Positions 1 through 5,665 of a stretch of DNA of 6,480 bases are shown piece by piece; position 1 is the stretch's first letter; each line of letters begins with the position of its first letter. The stretch lies in the NCBI GenBank assembly GCA_013811855.1, contig JACCUL010000010.1, positions 1-6,480 on the forward strand. The letters are read 5' to 3'. A program made the position numbers and the translations under genes. Source of the stretch: Acidimicrobiia bacterium (GTDB lineage: Bacteria > Actinomycetota > Acidimicrobiia > Acidimicrobiales > Ilumatobacteraceae). The notes beneath the pieces are model-generated. The model was not told the origin of the DNA. It saw only the letters and a list, made by a program, of their open reading frames with translations, and ran no database searches.

Positions 1-29
1 CTCGCCCCGTCCACCGAGCCCGCCGGTGA
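1..29 (+). CDS. Possible 3' end of yidC (partial)
   Basis: From position 3 one frame reads a short basic tail, RPVHRARR, followed by a TGA stop at 27-29. In this conserved gene order the gene before jag is normally yidC, the membrane protein insertase, and YidC proteins often end in a basic cytoplasmic tail. The call rests on neighbourhood and a handful of residues only. The jag frame is also open back to position 1, so this stretch could instead be noncoding or an N-terminal extension of jag. Confidence 0.3.
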
Positions 30-72
30 GCCCGGCGCACCGCCCACCACCCCAGCAGCGCAAGGAGCCGCG

Positions 73-594
73 ATGTCCGACGACGAGCACCCCACCGACG
101 GCGACGATGCCGTGGTCACCGATCTCACCGATCCCGTGCCCGTCGATGACGTCCGTGACGCCGCCACGGCGTTCATGTCCGGCCTGACCGACGCCTTCGG
201 ATTCGATGCCACCGTGTCGGCGACGACCCAGGACAACGAGATCGAGCTGCGCGTCGATGGCACCGGATTGGGGTTGCTCGTCGGGCCCGGCGGACGGACG
301 TTGGCCAGCATCCAGGACCTCGCCCGCGTCGCCGCGCAACGGCGGCTCGGCGACCACGAGACCCGCTTGCGGGTCGACGTTGCCGGCTATCGGGAGAAGC
401 GTCGCCTGGCGCTGGAGCGCTTCGCGTCCGACGTCTCCGAGCAGGTCCGTACCAGCGGGGCGGCCCGAGCGCTCGACCCGATGCCGTCGGCCGACCGCAA
501 GGTGCTCCACGACGCCGTCGCCGCGCTGGACGGGGTCACCAGTCGGTCCGAGGGTGAAGAGCCCAACCGGCGCGTCGTCGTCGTGCCGACCTGA
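73..594 (+). CDS. jag: Jag/KhpB-like KH-R3H RNA-binding protein
   Basis: A 173-residue cytoplasmic RNA-binding protein of the Jag/KhpB family, proteins linked to control of cell division, cell-wall growth and mRNA stability. After an acidic, disordered-looking N-terminus (residues 1-25) comes a KH domain with its GxxG loop at G71-P-G-G74 inside GLLVGPGGRTL (67-77). A C-terminal R3H domain follows, with the R-x3-H signature R142-H146 and the typical SEGEEPNRRVVV ending (159-170). The long N-terminal Jag_N domain of Firmicutes proteins is absent, as is usual in actinobacteria. The start is chosen because AAGGAG at 62-67 lies 5 nt before the ATG, although the frame stays open upstream to position 1. 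It ends at a TGA that touches the probable start of rsmG, and the pair are probably cotranscribed with yidC upstream. Confidence 0.9.
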   Translation: MSDDEHPTDGDDAVVTDLTDPVPVDDVRDAATAFMSGLTDAFGFDATVSATTQDNEIELRVDGTGLGLLVGPGGRTLASIQDLARVAAQRRLGDHETRLRVDVAGYREKRRLALERFASDVSEQVRTSGAARALDPMPSADRKVLHDAVAALDGVTSRSEGEEPNRRVVVVPT

Positions 595-638
595 GCGACC
601 AATCGTCCAGCGGTGCCTGGTCGGCCCTGGCCGAGGCG

Positions 639-1166
639 TTGGCCTCGTCGCAGCGGTTGGGGATGCTCGGGCGTCGGCCGATCGCCGAGGTGATCGAACA
701 CGCCACCGCGTTCGTGACGGCACTGCAGGACGTCACCGGCACCGTCGTCGATCTCGGCGCCGGAGGCGGTGTACCCGGCCTGGTCATCGCCACCGCCCGA
801 CCCGATCTGCGCCTCGTGCTGGTCGAGCGGCGGGCGACGAGGACGGACCACCTGCGACGACTGCTCGGTCGCCTCGACCTGACGACCCAGGTCGCCGTGA
901 TCATGGCCGACGCCCGGCACCTCGAGCTGGCGGTGCGGGCGGACGCGGTCGTCGCCCGTGGCTTCGGGAACCCGGTCACGACGCTGCGCGCCGCCACACC
1001 GCTCTGTCGTCGGGGTGGTCGGATCGTTGTCAGCGAGCCGCCGGGCGGCCGCCAATGGCCGGCTGGTCTCCTGACGGCGTGCGGCGTCCAGCCCGTCGGC
1101 AGCGCGGACGGGCGGGTGGCAATCTTCGAGACGACGGGTGTTCCACGTGGAACGCGGCACCCGTGA
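639..1166 (+). CDS. rsmG: 16S rRNA (guanine527-N7)-methyltransferase RsmG
   Basis: An S-adenosylmethionine-dependent methyltransferase of the RsmG/GidB family, which methylates G527 in the 530 loop of 16S rRNA; loss in other bacteria gives low-level streptomycin resistance. The SAM-binding glycine motif is DLGAGGGVPGLVIA (38-51 from the TTG start). It is followed by the acidic strand end LVER (61-64), the ARGF block (106-109) and GGRIVVSEPP (126-135). It is short: 175 residues here against about 207 in E. coli. The usual N-terminal NLT and DSL motifs are not recognisable, only IEHATAFVTAL (19-29). The start is uncertain. TTG 639 is the only ATG/GTG/TTG candidate near the N-terminus, but it has no well-spaced ribosome site and RsmG-like residues (WSALAEA) precede it. 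CTG 591, overlapping the jag stop as CTGA, would give 191 residues. The 3' end contains a parS site. Confidence 0.85.
   Translation: MASSQRLGMLGRRPIAEVIEHATAFVTALQDVTGTVVDLGAGGGVPGLVIATARPDLRLVLVERRATRTDHLRRLLGRLDLTTQVAVIMADARHLELAVRADAVVARGFGNPVTTLRAATPLCRRGGRIVVSEPPGGRQWPAGLLTACGVQPVGSADGRVAIFETTGVPRGTRHP
1139..1154. promoter_or_regulatory. parS: parS site 1 (ParB-binding centromere)
   Basis: TGTTCCACGTGGAACG contains a perfect 14-bp palindrome, GTTCCACGTGGAAC (1140-1153), matching the conserved bacterial parS form TGTTNCACGTGAAACA apart from one arm base and the last base. It lies inside the last codons of rsmG, where it encodes VPRGT, and just upstream of parAB. Known biology: ParB nucleates on parS, loads as a CTP-dependent clamp and slides along the flanking DNA, and ParA then moves the origin region. 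Confidence 0.88.
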
Positions 1167-1299
1167 TGGCCGAGCGAGAGCCACCTCGCCGTTCCACGTG
1201 AAACATCGGGGGATGCTTGACCCGCCGCGCTCACGCGGTCAGGCTGGGTCCTCGGCGCCGTCATCCGACCGCGTCTGCGCACCCCCGAGGACCCCGCCG
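1167..1299 (+). other. rsmG-parA intergenic region with weak promoter candidate
   Basis: This 133-nt gap holds parS site 2. A TTGACC at 1217-1222 resembles a -35 element. The hexamer 17 nt downstream, CAGGCT (1240-1245), is a poor -10. The two flank a short imperfect dyad (CCGCG 1225-1229 with CGCGG 1234-1238). A promoter for parAB here is plausible but weakly supported. Confidence 0.3.
1190..1205. promoter_or_regulatory. parS: parS site 2 (ParB-binding centromere)
   Basis: CGTTCCACGTGAAACA matches the Bacillus-type parS TGTTCCACGTGAAACA at 15 of 16 positions, and its 14-bp core GTTCCACGTGAAAC is palindromic except for one pair. It lies in the rsmG-parA gap, centred 51 bp from site 1 and about 100 bp before the parA start, so ParB bound here could also affect parA transcription. 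Confidence 0.92.
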
Positions 1300-2229
1300 A
1301 TGACGATGCCGGACCCCGTGCTCACCGATCCCGCGGCCGTGACCCCCGACGAGTCGCGCCCCGAGCGCGACGGGAGCGCCGACCTGCTCCCGGTCGTCGA
1401 CGTCGTACCGGATGCCGCCGTCACACCCGCGGTCGACGTGGTCATGCGGCCGCTCCCCCGGGTGATCGCCGTGGCCAACCAGAAGGGTGGCGTCGGCAAG
1501 ACGACCACGACGATCAACCTCGGGGCCTGCCTGGCCGAGCTCGGCCAGCGCACCCTGATCATCGATCTCGATCCGCAGGGCAACGCCTCCACCGGTCTGG
1601 GCATCGAGAACCGGGGCCTCGAAACGTCGATGTACCACGTCCTGATGCACGAGGTGCCACTCGAGAACTGCATCGAACCGACCGACGTCAAGGGCCTGTT
1701 CGTCGCCCCGGCAAGCCTCGATCTGGCCGGCGCCGAGATCGAGCTGGTGCCGGCGTTCAGCCGGGAGACGCGACTGCGCCGATCGATCGATGCCGTCCTC
1801 GGCGACTACGACTACGTGCTCGTCGACTGCCCGCCATCGCTCGGCCTGCTGACGGTCAATGGCCTCACGGCGGCCCAGGAAGTGCTCGTGCCCATCCAGT
1901 GCGAGTACTACGCGCTGGAGGGACTCGGGCAGTTGCTGCGCAACGTCGACCTGGTGCGCCGCAACCTCAATCCCCCGCTCGCCGTCAGCGCGATCGTCTG
2001 CGTCATGTACGACGCTCGGACCAAGCTGGCCGATCAAGTGGTCAGCGAAGTCCGCGAACACTTCGGCGACAAGGTGTTGCGCACGGTGGTGCCCCGCTCC
2101 GTCCGGTTGTCCGAGGCGCCGTCGTTCGGCCAGCCGATCATCACGTTCGATCCACGCTCACGGGGCGCCATCGCCTATCGCGACGTCGCCAAGGAGGTCC
2201 ATCGTGTCTCGACGCAGCGGGTTGGGTAA
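1300..2229 (+). CDS. parA: Chromosome partitioning ATPase ParA (Soj)
   Basis: A ParA/MinD-family ATPase of 309 residues that binds DNA nonspecifically as an ATP dimer and is released by ParB-parS complexes, driving segregation of the replication origin. The deviant Walker A motif is KGGVGKTT (62-69) with signature lysine K62 and K67. The DLDPQGNAST block at 89-98 is the family switch region, and Walker B is YVLVDCPPSLG (172-182). The conserved QCEYYALEG and RSVRLSEAPSFGQP blocks follow. About 48 low-complexity Val/Asp/Pro residues precede the ATPase core. The start at ATG 1300 has GAGGA at 1287-1291, 8 nt away; ATG 1444 would give a minimal 261-residue form. A longer GTG 1138 form begins by translating parS itself and is unlikely. 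It is probably cotranscribed with parB, whose start it overlaps by 26 nt. Confidence 0.94.
   Translation: MTMPDPVLTDPAAVTPDESRPERDGSADLLPVVDVVPDAAVTPAVDVVMRPLPRVIAVANQKGGVGKTTTTINLGACLAELGQRTLIIDLDPQGNASTGLGIENRGLETSMYHVLMHEVPLENCIEPTDVKGLFVAPASLDLAGAEIELVPAFSRETRLRRSIDAVLGDYDYVLVDCPPSLGLLTVNGLTAAQEVLVPIQCEYYALEGLGQLLRNVDLVRRNLNPPLAVSAIVCVMYDARTKLADQVVSEVREHFGDKVLRTVVPRSVRLSEAPSFGQPIITFDPRSRGAIAYRDVAKEVHRVSTQRVG
2191..2197 (+). promoter_or_regulatory. Ribosome binding site of parB
   Basis: AAGGAGG lies inside the end of parA, 6 nt before the GTG at 2204. It is the strongest Shine-Dalgarno sequence in the window. It fixes the parB start inside parA and suggests translation coupled to parA. 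Confidence 0.8.
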
Positions 2230-3112
2230 AGGCCTCAGTTCCCTCATCCCCCAGGCCGGTTCGTCGGAGGATGACACCGTCGAGGCGCCCCACCTCATCG
2301 ATGTGCCGACCGGCGACATCGATCCCAACCCGAACCAGCCCCGGGTGCACTTCGACGAGGAGTCGTTGGGCGAGTTGGCGGCATCGATCGAGCAGCTCGG
2401 CGTGCTCCAGCCGGTGCTCGTGCGCCGGGTCGGCGGGCGCTACCAGCTGATCGCCGGGGAGCGGCGGTGGCGGGCCGCGCAGCGGGCCGGGCTCACCGTC
2501 GTTCCGGCGGTGGTGCGCACGACGCCGGCCGACGTCAGCGCCATCGAGCAGGCACTGGTCGAGAACCTCCACCGTGACGATCTCACCCCGTTGGAAGAAG
2601 CCGCCGCCTTCCAGCAGCTGATCGAGGACTTCGGGCTGACCCACGACCAGGTCGCCGACCGCGTGGGCAAGAGCCGCTCGGCGATCAGCAACACGTTGCG
2701 CCTGCTCGGTCTGCCGCCGACCGTGCAGCACCTCCTCGCCGACGGCAAGCTGTCCGCCGGCCACGCCAGGGCACTGCTCGGGACACCGGACCGGGCGCTC
2801 CAAGAGCACCTCGCCCGGCAGGCGGTCAGCGAAGGATGGTCGGTGCGCACCGTCGAGGAGGCGGTCCGCCGCGGCGGCATCCTCCCGTCACCCGAACCGG
2901 CGCCACGCCCGGCGCCCGTCGACGGGGCAGGGATCAGTACCGGCACCCGATTGCGGCCGCCCGGGCTGTTGGAGCTGGAACAGCTCCTCGCCGATGTTCT
3001 CGACACCCGGGTCGGCGTGCAGATGGGCGCCAAGCGGGGCAAGGTCACCATCGACTTCGCCGACCTCGAAGACCTCGAACGGATCTACCGCCTCATCGTC
3101 CGTGAGGAGTGA
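2204..3112 (+). CDS. parB: Chromosome partitioning protein ParB (Spo0J)
   Basis: A 302-residue ParB that binds parS, hydrolyses CTP as a sliding DNA clamp and stimulates ParA. The N-terminal SGLGKGLSSLIP (5-16) is the peptide that in this family contacts ParA. The ParB/Srx CTP-binding domain spans about 30-125, with the arginine box GERRWRAAQRAG (85-96) and ENLHRDDLTPLEEA (120-133; ENLQR in most relatives). The helix-turn-helix that reads parS is LTHDQVADRVGKSRSAIS (145-162). A proline-rich linker (about 232-245) leads to the C-terminal dimerisation segment rich in Leu/Glu (about 258-302). The GTG start is fixed by AAGGAGG 6 nt upstream. All key motifs are intact, and two parS targets lie about 1 kb upstream. 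Its stop faces the convergent cwlM-like gene across 120 bp. Confidence 0.96.
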   Translation: MSRRSGLGKGLSSLIPQAGSSEDDTVEAPHLIDVPTGDIDPNPNQPRVHFDEESLGELAASIEQLGVLQPVLVRRVGGRYQLIAGERRWRAAQRAGLTVVPAVVRTTPADVSAIEQALVENLHRDDLTPLEEAAAFQQLIEDFGLTHDQVADRVGKSRSAISNTLRLLGLPPTVQHLLADGKLSAGHARALLGTPDRALQEHLARQAVSEGWSVRTVEEAVRRGGILPSPEPAPRPAPVDGAGISTGTRLRPPGLLELEQLLADVLDTRVGVQMGAKRGKVTIDFADLEDLERIYRLIVREE

Positions 3113-3232
3113 GAGGAAAGGGTGGCGATCTCAACCTCCGATCGAGGGGGCGACGCCGTCATCCGCGTCTCTTCTCCACCGTTACGCACAGGGGTGGACA
3201 AGCCTGTGGATAGTCGGAGAAGTCCCTGGTCC
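3113..3232. other. Convergent intergenic region, no clear terminator
   Basis: This 120-bp gap lies between the ends of parB and the cwlM-like gene. No GC hairpin with a T-tract is visible on either strand. A 7-bp inverted repeat, CTTCTCC (3171-3177) and GGAGAAG (3216-3222), encloses the DnaA-box-like 9-mers listed separately; its 38-nt loop makes it a poor hairpin. Confidence 0.5.
3182..3213 (-). other. Cluster of DnaA-box-like 9-mers
   Basis: Three 9-mers resemble DnaA boxes (TTATNCACA, or TTGTCCACA in high-GC actinobacteria). On the - strand, TTGTCCACC (3201-3193) and CTATCCACA (3213-3205) each match 8 of 9 positions, point the same way and are spaced 12 bp apart. On the + strand, TTACGCACA (3182-3190) matches 7 of 9. 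They lie in noncoding DNA directly after parB, in a chromosomal region normally close to oriC. No AT-rich unwinding element is visible. They could be part of an origin, a DnaA-titration site, or chance. Confidence 0.4.
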
Positions 3233-4213
3233 TCAGCTTGTGGGCGCCGCCGCCATCGATGGTGAGCCGGCCCACTCCGAGACCGCGCCGACGAGGCACT
3301 CGCTGAGGAGCGCGGCGCCGTCGATCATCGGTTGAACGGGCCCCAAGGAGCACACCACGGCCGTCATCCGGGTTTCCCGCAGGGCTGTCGAGCGGGTGCC
3401 GGTGACCTGCGGCTCGGGGGCATTGAGCCGGCCGCGGAGCGCGACGGCGATACGGTTGGCCAGGGCCCGGCCTCCGGCGGACTGGAAGGCGTGGGTGGCG
3501 TAGTAGGCGATGTCGGCACCGGGCTCGAGGCGCGCCTCCAGGCCGAGGTAGACGGTGGCGCCGAAGCGGTTGGCGACATGGGCCTGGATGGCCGGATCCG
3601 GATCGTCGACGGCGATCACGATCGCGCCTTGGCGGCGCATCGACTGGACGATGCGCCGGGCCAGGGGAGCGAGGCCACCGAGCTGGCCGACCACGACGCG
3701 TTGGTCGCCGAGCAACGAGCCGACGGTGCCGAGACGTTCCAGCTCACGGATGGCGGCCATGCCTGGCCCGCTGCCGGTCCGCGAACCGTTGACGACGAGA
3801 GCGCGCGTCGTGGCTGGCCCGCACATGCCGTCCACCTCGAGCCCGCAGTTGCGCTGGAAGTCCTCCAGCGCCGCCGCCGTGGCCGGGCCGAAGATCCCGT
3901 CGACCCGCCCGCAGTCGAACCCGAGCCGCCCGAGCCACGTCTGCAGTGCGTCGACATCGTCGCCGCGTAGGAACGGGGCGGTCAGGAACAGCGGGCGGTC
4001 GCCGAGCTCCCACGAGGCTTCGACGAGCGCGTTCCATGTCGGTTCGTCGCAGGTGCCCGTGGCCGGGTGGCCGTGGTGGCGTTGGAAGGCGCGGACGGCG
4101 CGTTCGGTCCCCGGGCAGAACGACCCGGTCTCGTGGTCGTCGGGCGGGAACCCGGCGGCCGTGAGACGGCGTTGGAGGTCGCGGATGGCGTCGCCGTGCT
4201 GGCCCGCCGTCAG
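3233..4213 (-). CDS. cwlM: CwlM-like peptidoglycan-binding pseudo-amidase
   Basis: A protein of about 326 residues with two PG_binding_1 domains (about 1-63 and 78-140; GDAIRDLQRRL and VDGIFGPATAAALEDFQ) and an Amidase_3-like domain (about 170-320). The architecture and location match actinobacterial CwlM. Known biology: mycobacterial CwlM is a cytoplasmic regulator that activates MurA rather than a secreted hydrolase. No signal peptide is present here. The amidase active site looks lost: the zinc motif GHGG reads GQLGG (176-180), the following metal Glu region is APLARR, the SIHAN His position is E226, and the catalytic Glu of the ELG motif reads CSLG (288-291). Seven cysteines are present. 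There is no ATG, GTG or TTG in frame before GTG 3835, which would cut domain 2. CTG 4213, overlapping the trxA stop as CTGA, is my chosen start, since the first domain begins there. It is the last gene of the trx transcription unit. Confidence 0.82.
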   Translation of the reverse strand: MTAGQHGDAIRDLQRRLTAAGFPPDDHETGSFCPGTERAVRAFQRHHGHPATGTCDEPTWNALVEASWELGDRPLFLTAPFLRGDDVDALQTWLGRLGFDCGRVDGIFGPATAAALEDFQRNCGLEVDGMCGPATTRALVVNGSRTGSGPGMAAIRELERLGTVGSLLGDQRVVVGQLGGLAPLARRIVQSMRRQGAIVIAVDDPDPAIQAHVANRFGATVYLGLEARLEPGADIAYYATHAFQSAGGRALANRIAVALRGRLNAPEPQVTGTRSTALRETRMTAVVCSLGPVQPMIDGAALLSECLVGAVSEWAGSPSMAAAPTS

Positions 4214-4548
4214 CGGGAAGATACGAGGAATTCGTCGAGCTCCTGGAGCAGGTGGGACTTGCCCTTGGCACCGACGAGGCGCTTGTGCACCTCGCCGCCG
4301 GAGAAGACCAGCAGGGTCGGGATGCTCATGACGTTGTACCGCATCGCCAGGTCGGGGTTGTCGTCGACGTTGACCTTGGCCACGGTGATCTGCTCGCCGA
4401 GCTCATCGGCGATCTCACCGAGGATCGGGGCGATGGACTTGCAGGGCCCACACCACTCGGCCCAGAAGTCGACGACGACGGGGGTGTCCGACGAGAGCAC
4501 GCGCTCGTCGAAGGTGGAGGTGGAGAGGTTGACGATTCCGGCGGCCAT
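4210..4548 (-). CDS. trxA: Thioredoxin
   Basis: A small cytoplasmic disulfide reductase of 112 residues, normal length for the family. The active site WCGPCK is at 32-37, the buried Asp of VVVDFWA at D27, and the cis-proline in MSIPTLLVF at P77; the KVNVDDNP strand lies at 58-65. No signal peptide or membrane anchor is present, so it should work in the cytoplasm as partner of the TrxB encoded next to it, reducing ribonucleotide reductase, peroxiredoxins and similar clients. The ATG start matches the family N-terminus; a GAAGGA lies rather far upstream (about 13 nt). The 128-nt gap from trxB suggests it may have its own promoter. Its TGA overlaps the likely CTG start of the cwlM-like gene, implying coupled translation of the two. 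Confidence 0.96.
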   Translation of the reverse strand: MAAGIVNLSTSTFDERVLSSDTPVVVDFWAEWCGPCKSIAPILGEIADELGEQITVAKVNVDDNPDLAMRYNVMSIPTLLVFSGGEVHKRLVGAKGKSHLLQELDEFLVSSR

Positions 4549-4599
4549 GGTCGTGAAGATGTCCTTCGAGGGGGTGGAGCTGGCCAGGTCGGCTCAGCA

Positions 4600-4605
4600 A
4601 GTGTA
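4600..4605 (-). promoter_or_regulatory. Candidate -10 element for trxA
   Basis: On the - strand TACACT fits the TANNNT pattern of actinobacterial -10 elements, about 52 nt before the trxA start. No convincing -35 hexamer precedes it at the right distance, so this is only a weak candidate. Confidence 0.22.
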
Positions 4606-4656
4606 TCGAGGTGCAACCGGACGACCACGCCACCCATTCCCGAGACGCCCCCGTGC

Positions 4657-4682
4657 ACCTGACGAACATACGTTCGTCAGGT
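4657..4682 (-). terminator. Perfect 11-bp hairpin at the trxB stop, possible terminator
   Basis: ACCTGACGAAC (4657-4667) and GTTCGTCAGGT (4672-4682) are exact reverse complements around a 4-nt loop, ATAC. On the - strand the first arm contains the TGA stop of trxB. No T-run follows, so it would be a hairpin-only terminator, an mRNA-stabilising stem, or a DNA operator; its core is an SOS-box match listed separately. Confidence 0.45.
4663..4676. promoter_or_regulatory. SOS (LexA) box-like palindrome
   Basis: CGAACATACGTTCG reads as CGAAC-N4-GTTCG on both strands, the form of the Gram-positive and mycobacterial LexA operator (CGAACRNRYGTTYC-like). It is centred about 121 nt before the trxA start, in the trxB-trxA gap. 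It also forms the inner part of the larger hairpin, so the match may come from RNA structure rather than LexA binding. Confidence 0.4.
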
Positions 4683-5633
4683 CGGCGAGGAGTGTTGCGC
4701 CTCCAGCCAACGCTCGGCGTCGATGGAGGCCATGCAGCCCGACCCGGCGGCGGTCACGGCTTGGCGGTAGGTGTGGTCCTGGACGTCGCCGCAGGCGAAG
4801 ACACCCTCGATGTTCGTGGCCGTCGAGCGGGGGCGGGTGACCAGGTAGCCGGCCTCGTCGGTGTCGAGGATCCCGGCGAAGAGGTCGGTGTTCGGTCGGT
4901 GCCCGATGGCGACGAACAGGCCGGTGACCGGCAAGGTGCGGGTCGCGCCGGTCAGTGCGTCCTGGACGACAGCGCCCTCGAGCTTCTCCTGACCGACGAG
5001 GTCGGAGACCACGGTGTTCCACAAGAACTCGATCTTCGGGTTGGCGAACGCCCGGTCCTGCATGATCTTCGAGGCGCGCAGCTCGTCACGCCGGTGGATG
5101 ACCGTGACCTTGTCGGCGAACCGGGTGAGGAACGTGGCCTCCTCGAGCGCCGAGTCCCCCCCACCGACCACGGCGATGTGCTGGCCGCGAAAGAAGAAGC
5201 CGTCGCACGTGGCGCACGTCGACAGGCCGTGCCCGATCAGGCGGGTCTCGGCCTCCAGGCCGAGCATCAGCGAACGGGCACCGGTGCTGACGATGACGGC
5301 GTCGGACTCGTACATCGTGTCACGCACCCAGATCCGGAACGGCCGGACGGCCAGGTCGACCTTGGTCGCCTTCTCGGTGAGGAACTCGGCGCCGAAGCGC
5401 TCGGCCTGCCGACGGAAGTTCTGCATCAGTTCCGGGCCCATGATCCCGTCGGGGAAGCCGGGGAAGTTCTCGACGTCGGTGGTCAACATCAGCTGGCCGC
5501 CAGGTTGGTCGCTGGTGCTGGATGGTTCGCCCTCGATGACGAGCGGGGCGAGGTTGGCGCGGGCGGCGTAGATGGCCGCGGTCAGCCCGGCGGGGCCGGA
5601 GCCGACGATGACGACGTTGCGCGCGGTGTTCAT
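4677..5633 (-). CDS. trxB: Thioredoxin-disulfide reductase
   Basis: An NADPH-dependent FAD enzyme of 318 residues that reduces thioredoxin, normal length for the low-molecular-weight bacterial class. The FAD-binding motif is GSGPAG (11-16), with PGGQLMLTTDVENFPGF (44-60) following. The redox-active cysteines are CATC (140-143), the NADPH motif is GGGDSA (157-162) with the phosphate-binding HRR at 180-182, and the C-terminal FAD contact is ACGDVQD (280-286). All catalytic residues are present. The ATG at 5633 is preceded by GAGG 5 nt away and begins right at the first beta strand. The frame stays open upstream to 5765, but that would run into the membrane protein gene. It lies 32 nt after that gene and 128 nt before trxA, so the two trx genes form a functional pair. 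Confidence 0.97.
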   Translation of the reverse strand: MNTARNVVIVGSGPAGLTAAIYAARANLAPLVIEGEPSSTSDQPGGQLMLTTDVENFPGFPDGIMGPELMQNFRRQAERFGAEFLTEKATKVDLAVRPFRIWVRDTMYESDAVIVSTGARSLMLGLEAETRLIGHGLSTCATCDGFFFRGQHIAVVGGGDSALEEATFLTRFADKVTVIHRRDELRASKIMQDRAFANPKIEFLWNTVVSDLVGQEKLEGAVVQDALTGATRTLPVTGLFVAIGHRPNTDLFAGILDTDEAGYLVTRPRSTATNIEGVFACGDVQDHTYRQAVTAAGSGCMASIDAERWLEAQHSSPT

Positions 5634-5665
5634 GCAGACCTCGAGAGGGGAACAGGGAGAAGGGA

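Noticed and set aside
387..1282. Minus-strand open frames over jag and rsmG
   Set aside because: They are Arg/Ser/Pro-rich with no motifs and are overlapped fully by well-supported + strand genes.
1138..1299. Longer ParA starting at GTG 1138
   Set aside because: Its N-terminus (MFHVERG, then FHVKH) is simply the translation of the two parS palindromes, a known annotation artefact near parA and gid genes. ATG 1300 has a well-spaced ribosome site.
3233..4213. Frameshift or pseudogene to explain the missing start of the cwlM-like gene
   Set aside because: Both PG-binding domains and the amidase fold are continuous in one frame, and trxA ends at the normal family length, so no frame break is visible; a non-ATG start explains it more simply.
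5199..5212. CACGTG core inside trxB as a third parS
   Set aside because: The flanks (GTCG and GCGC) do not match the GTTNC and GNAAC arms of parS, and it sits in conserved coding sequence around the CATC motif.
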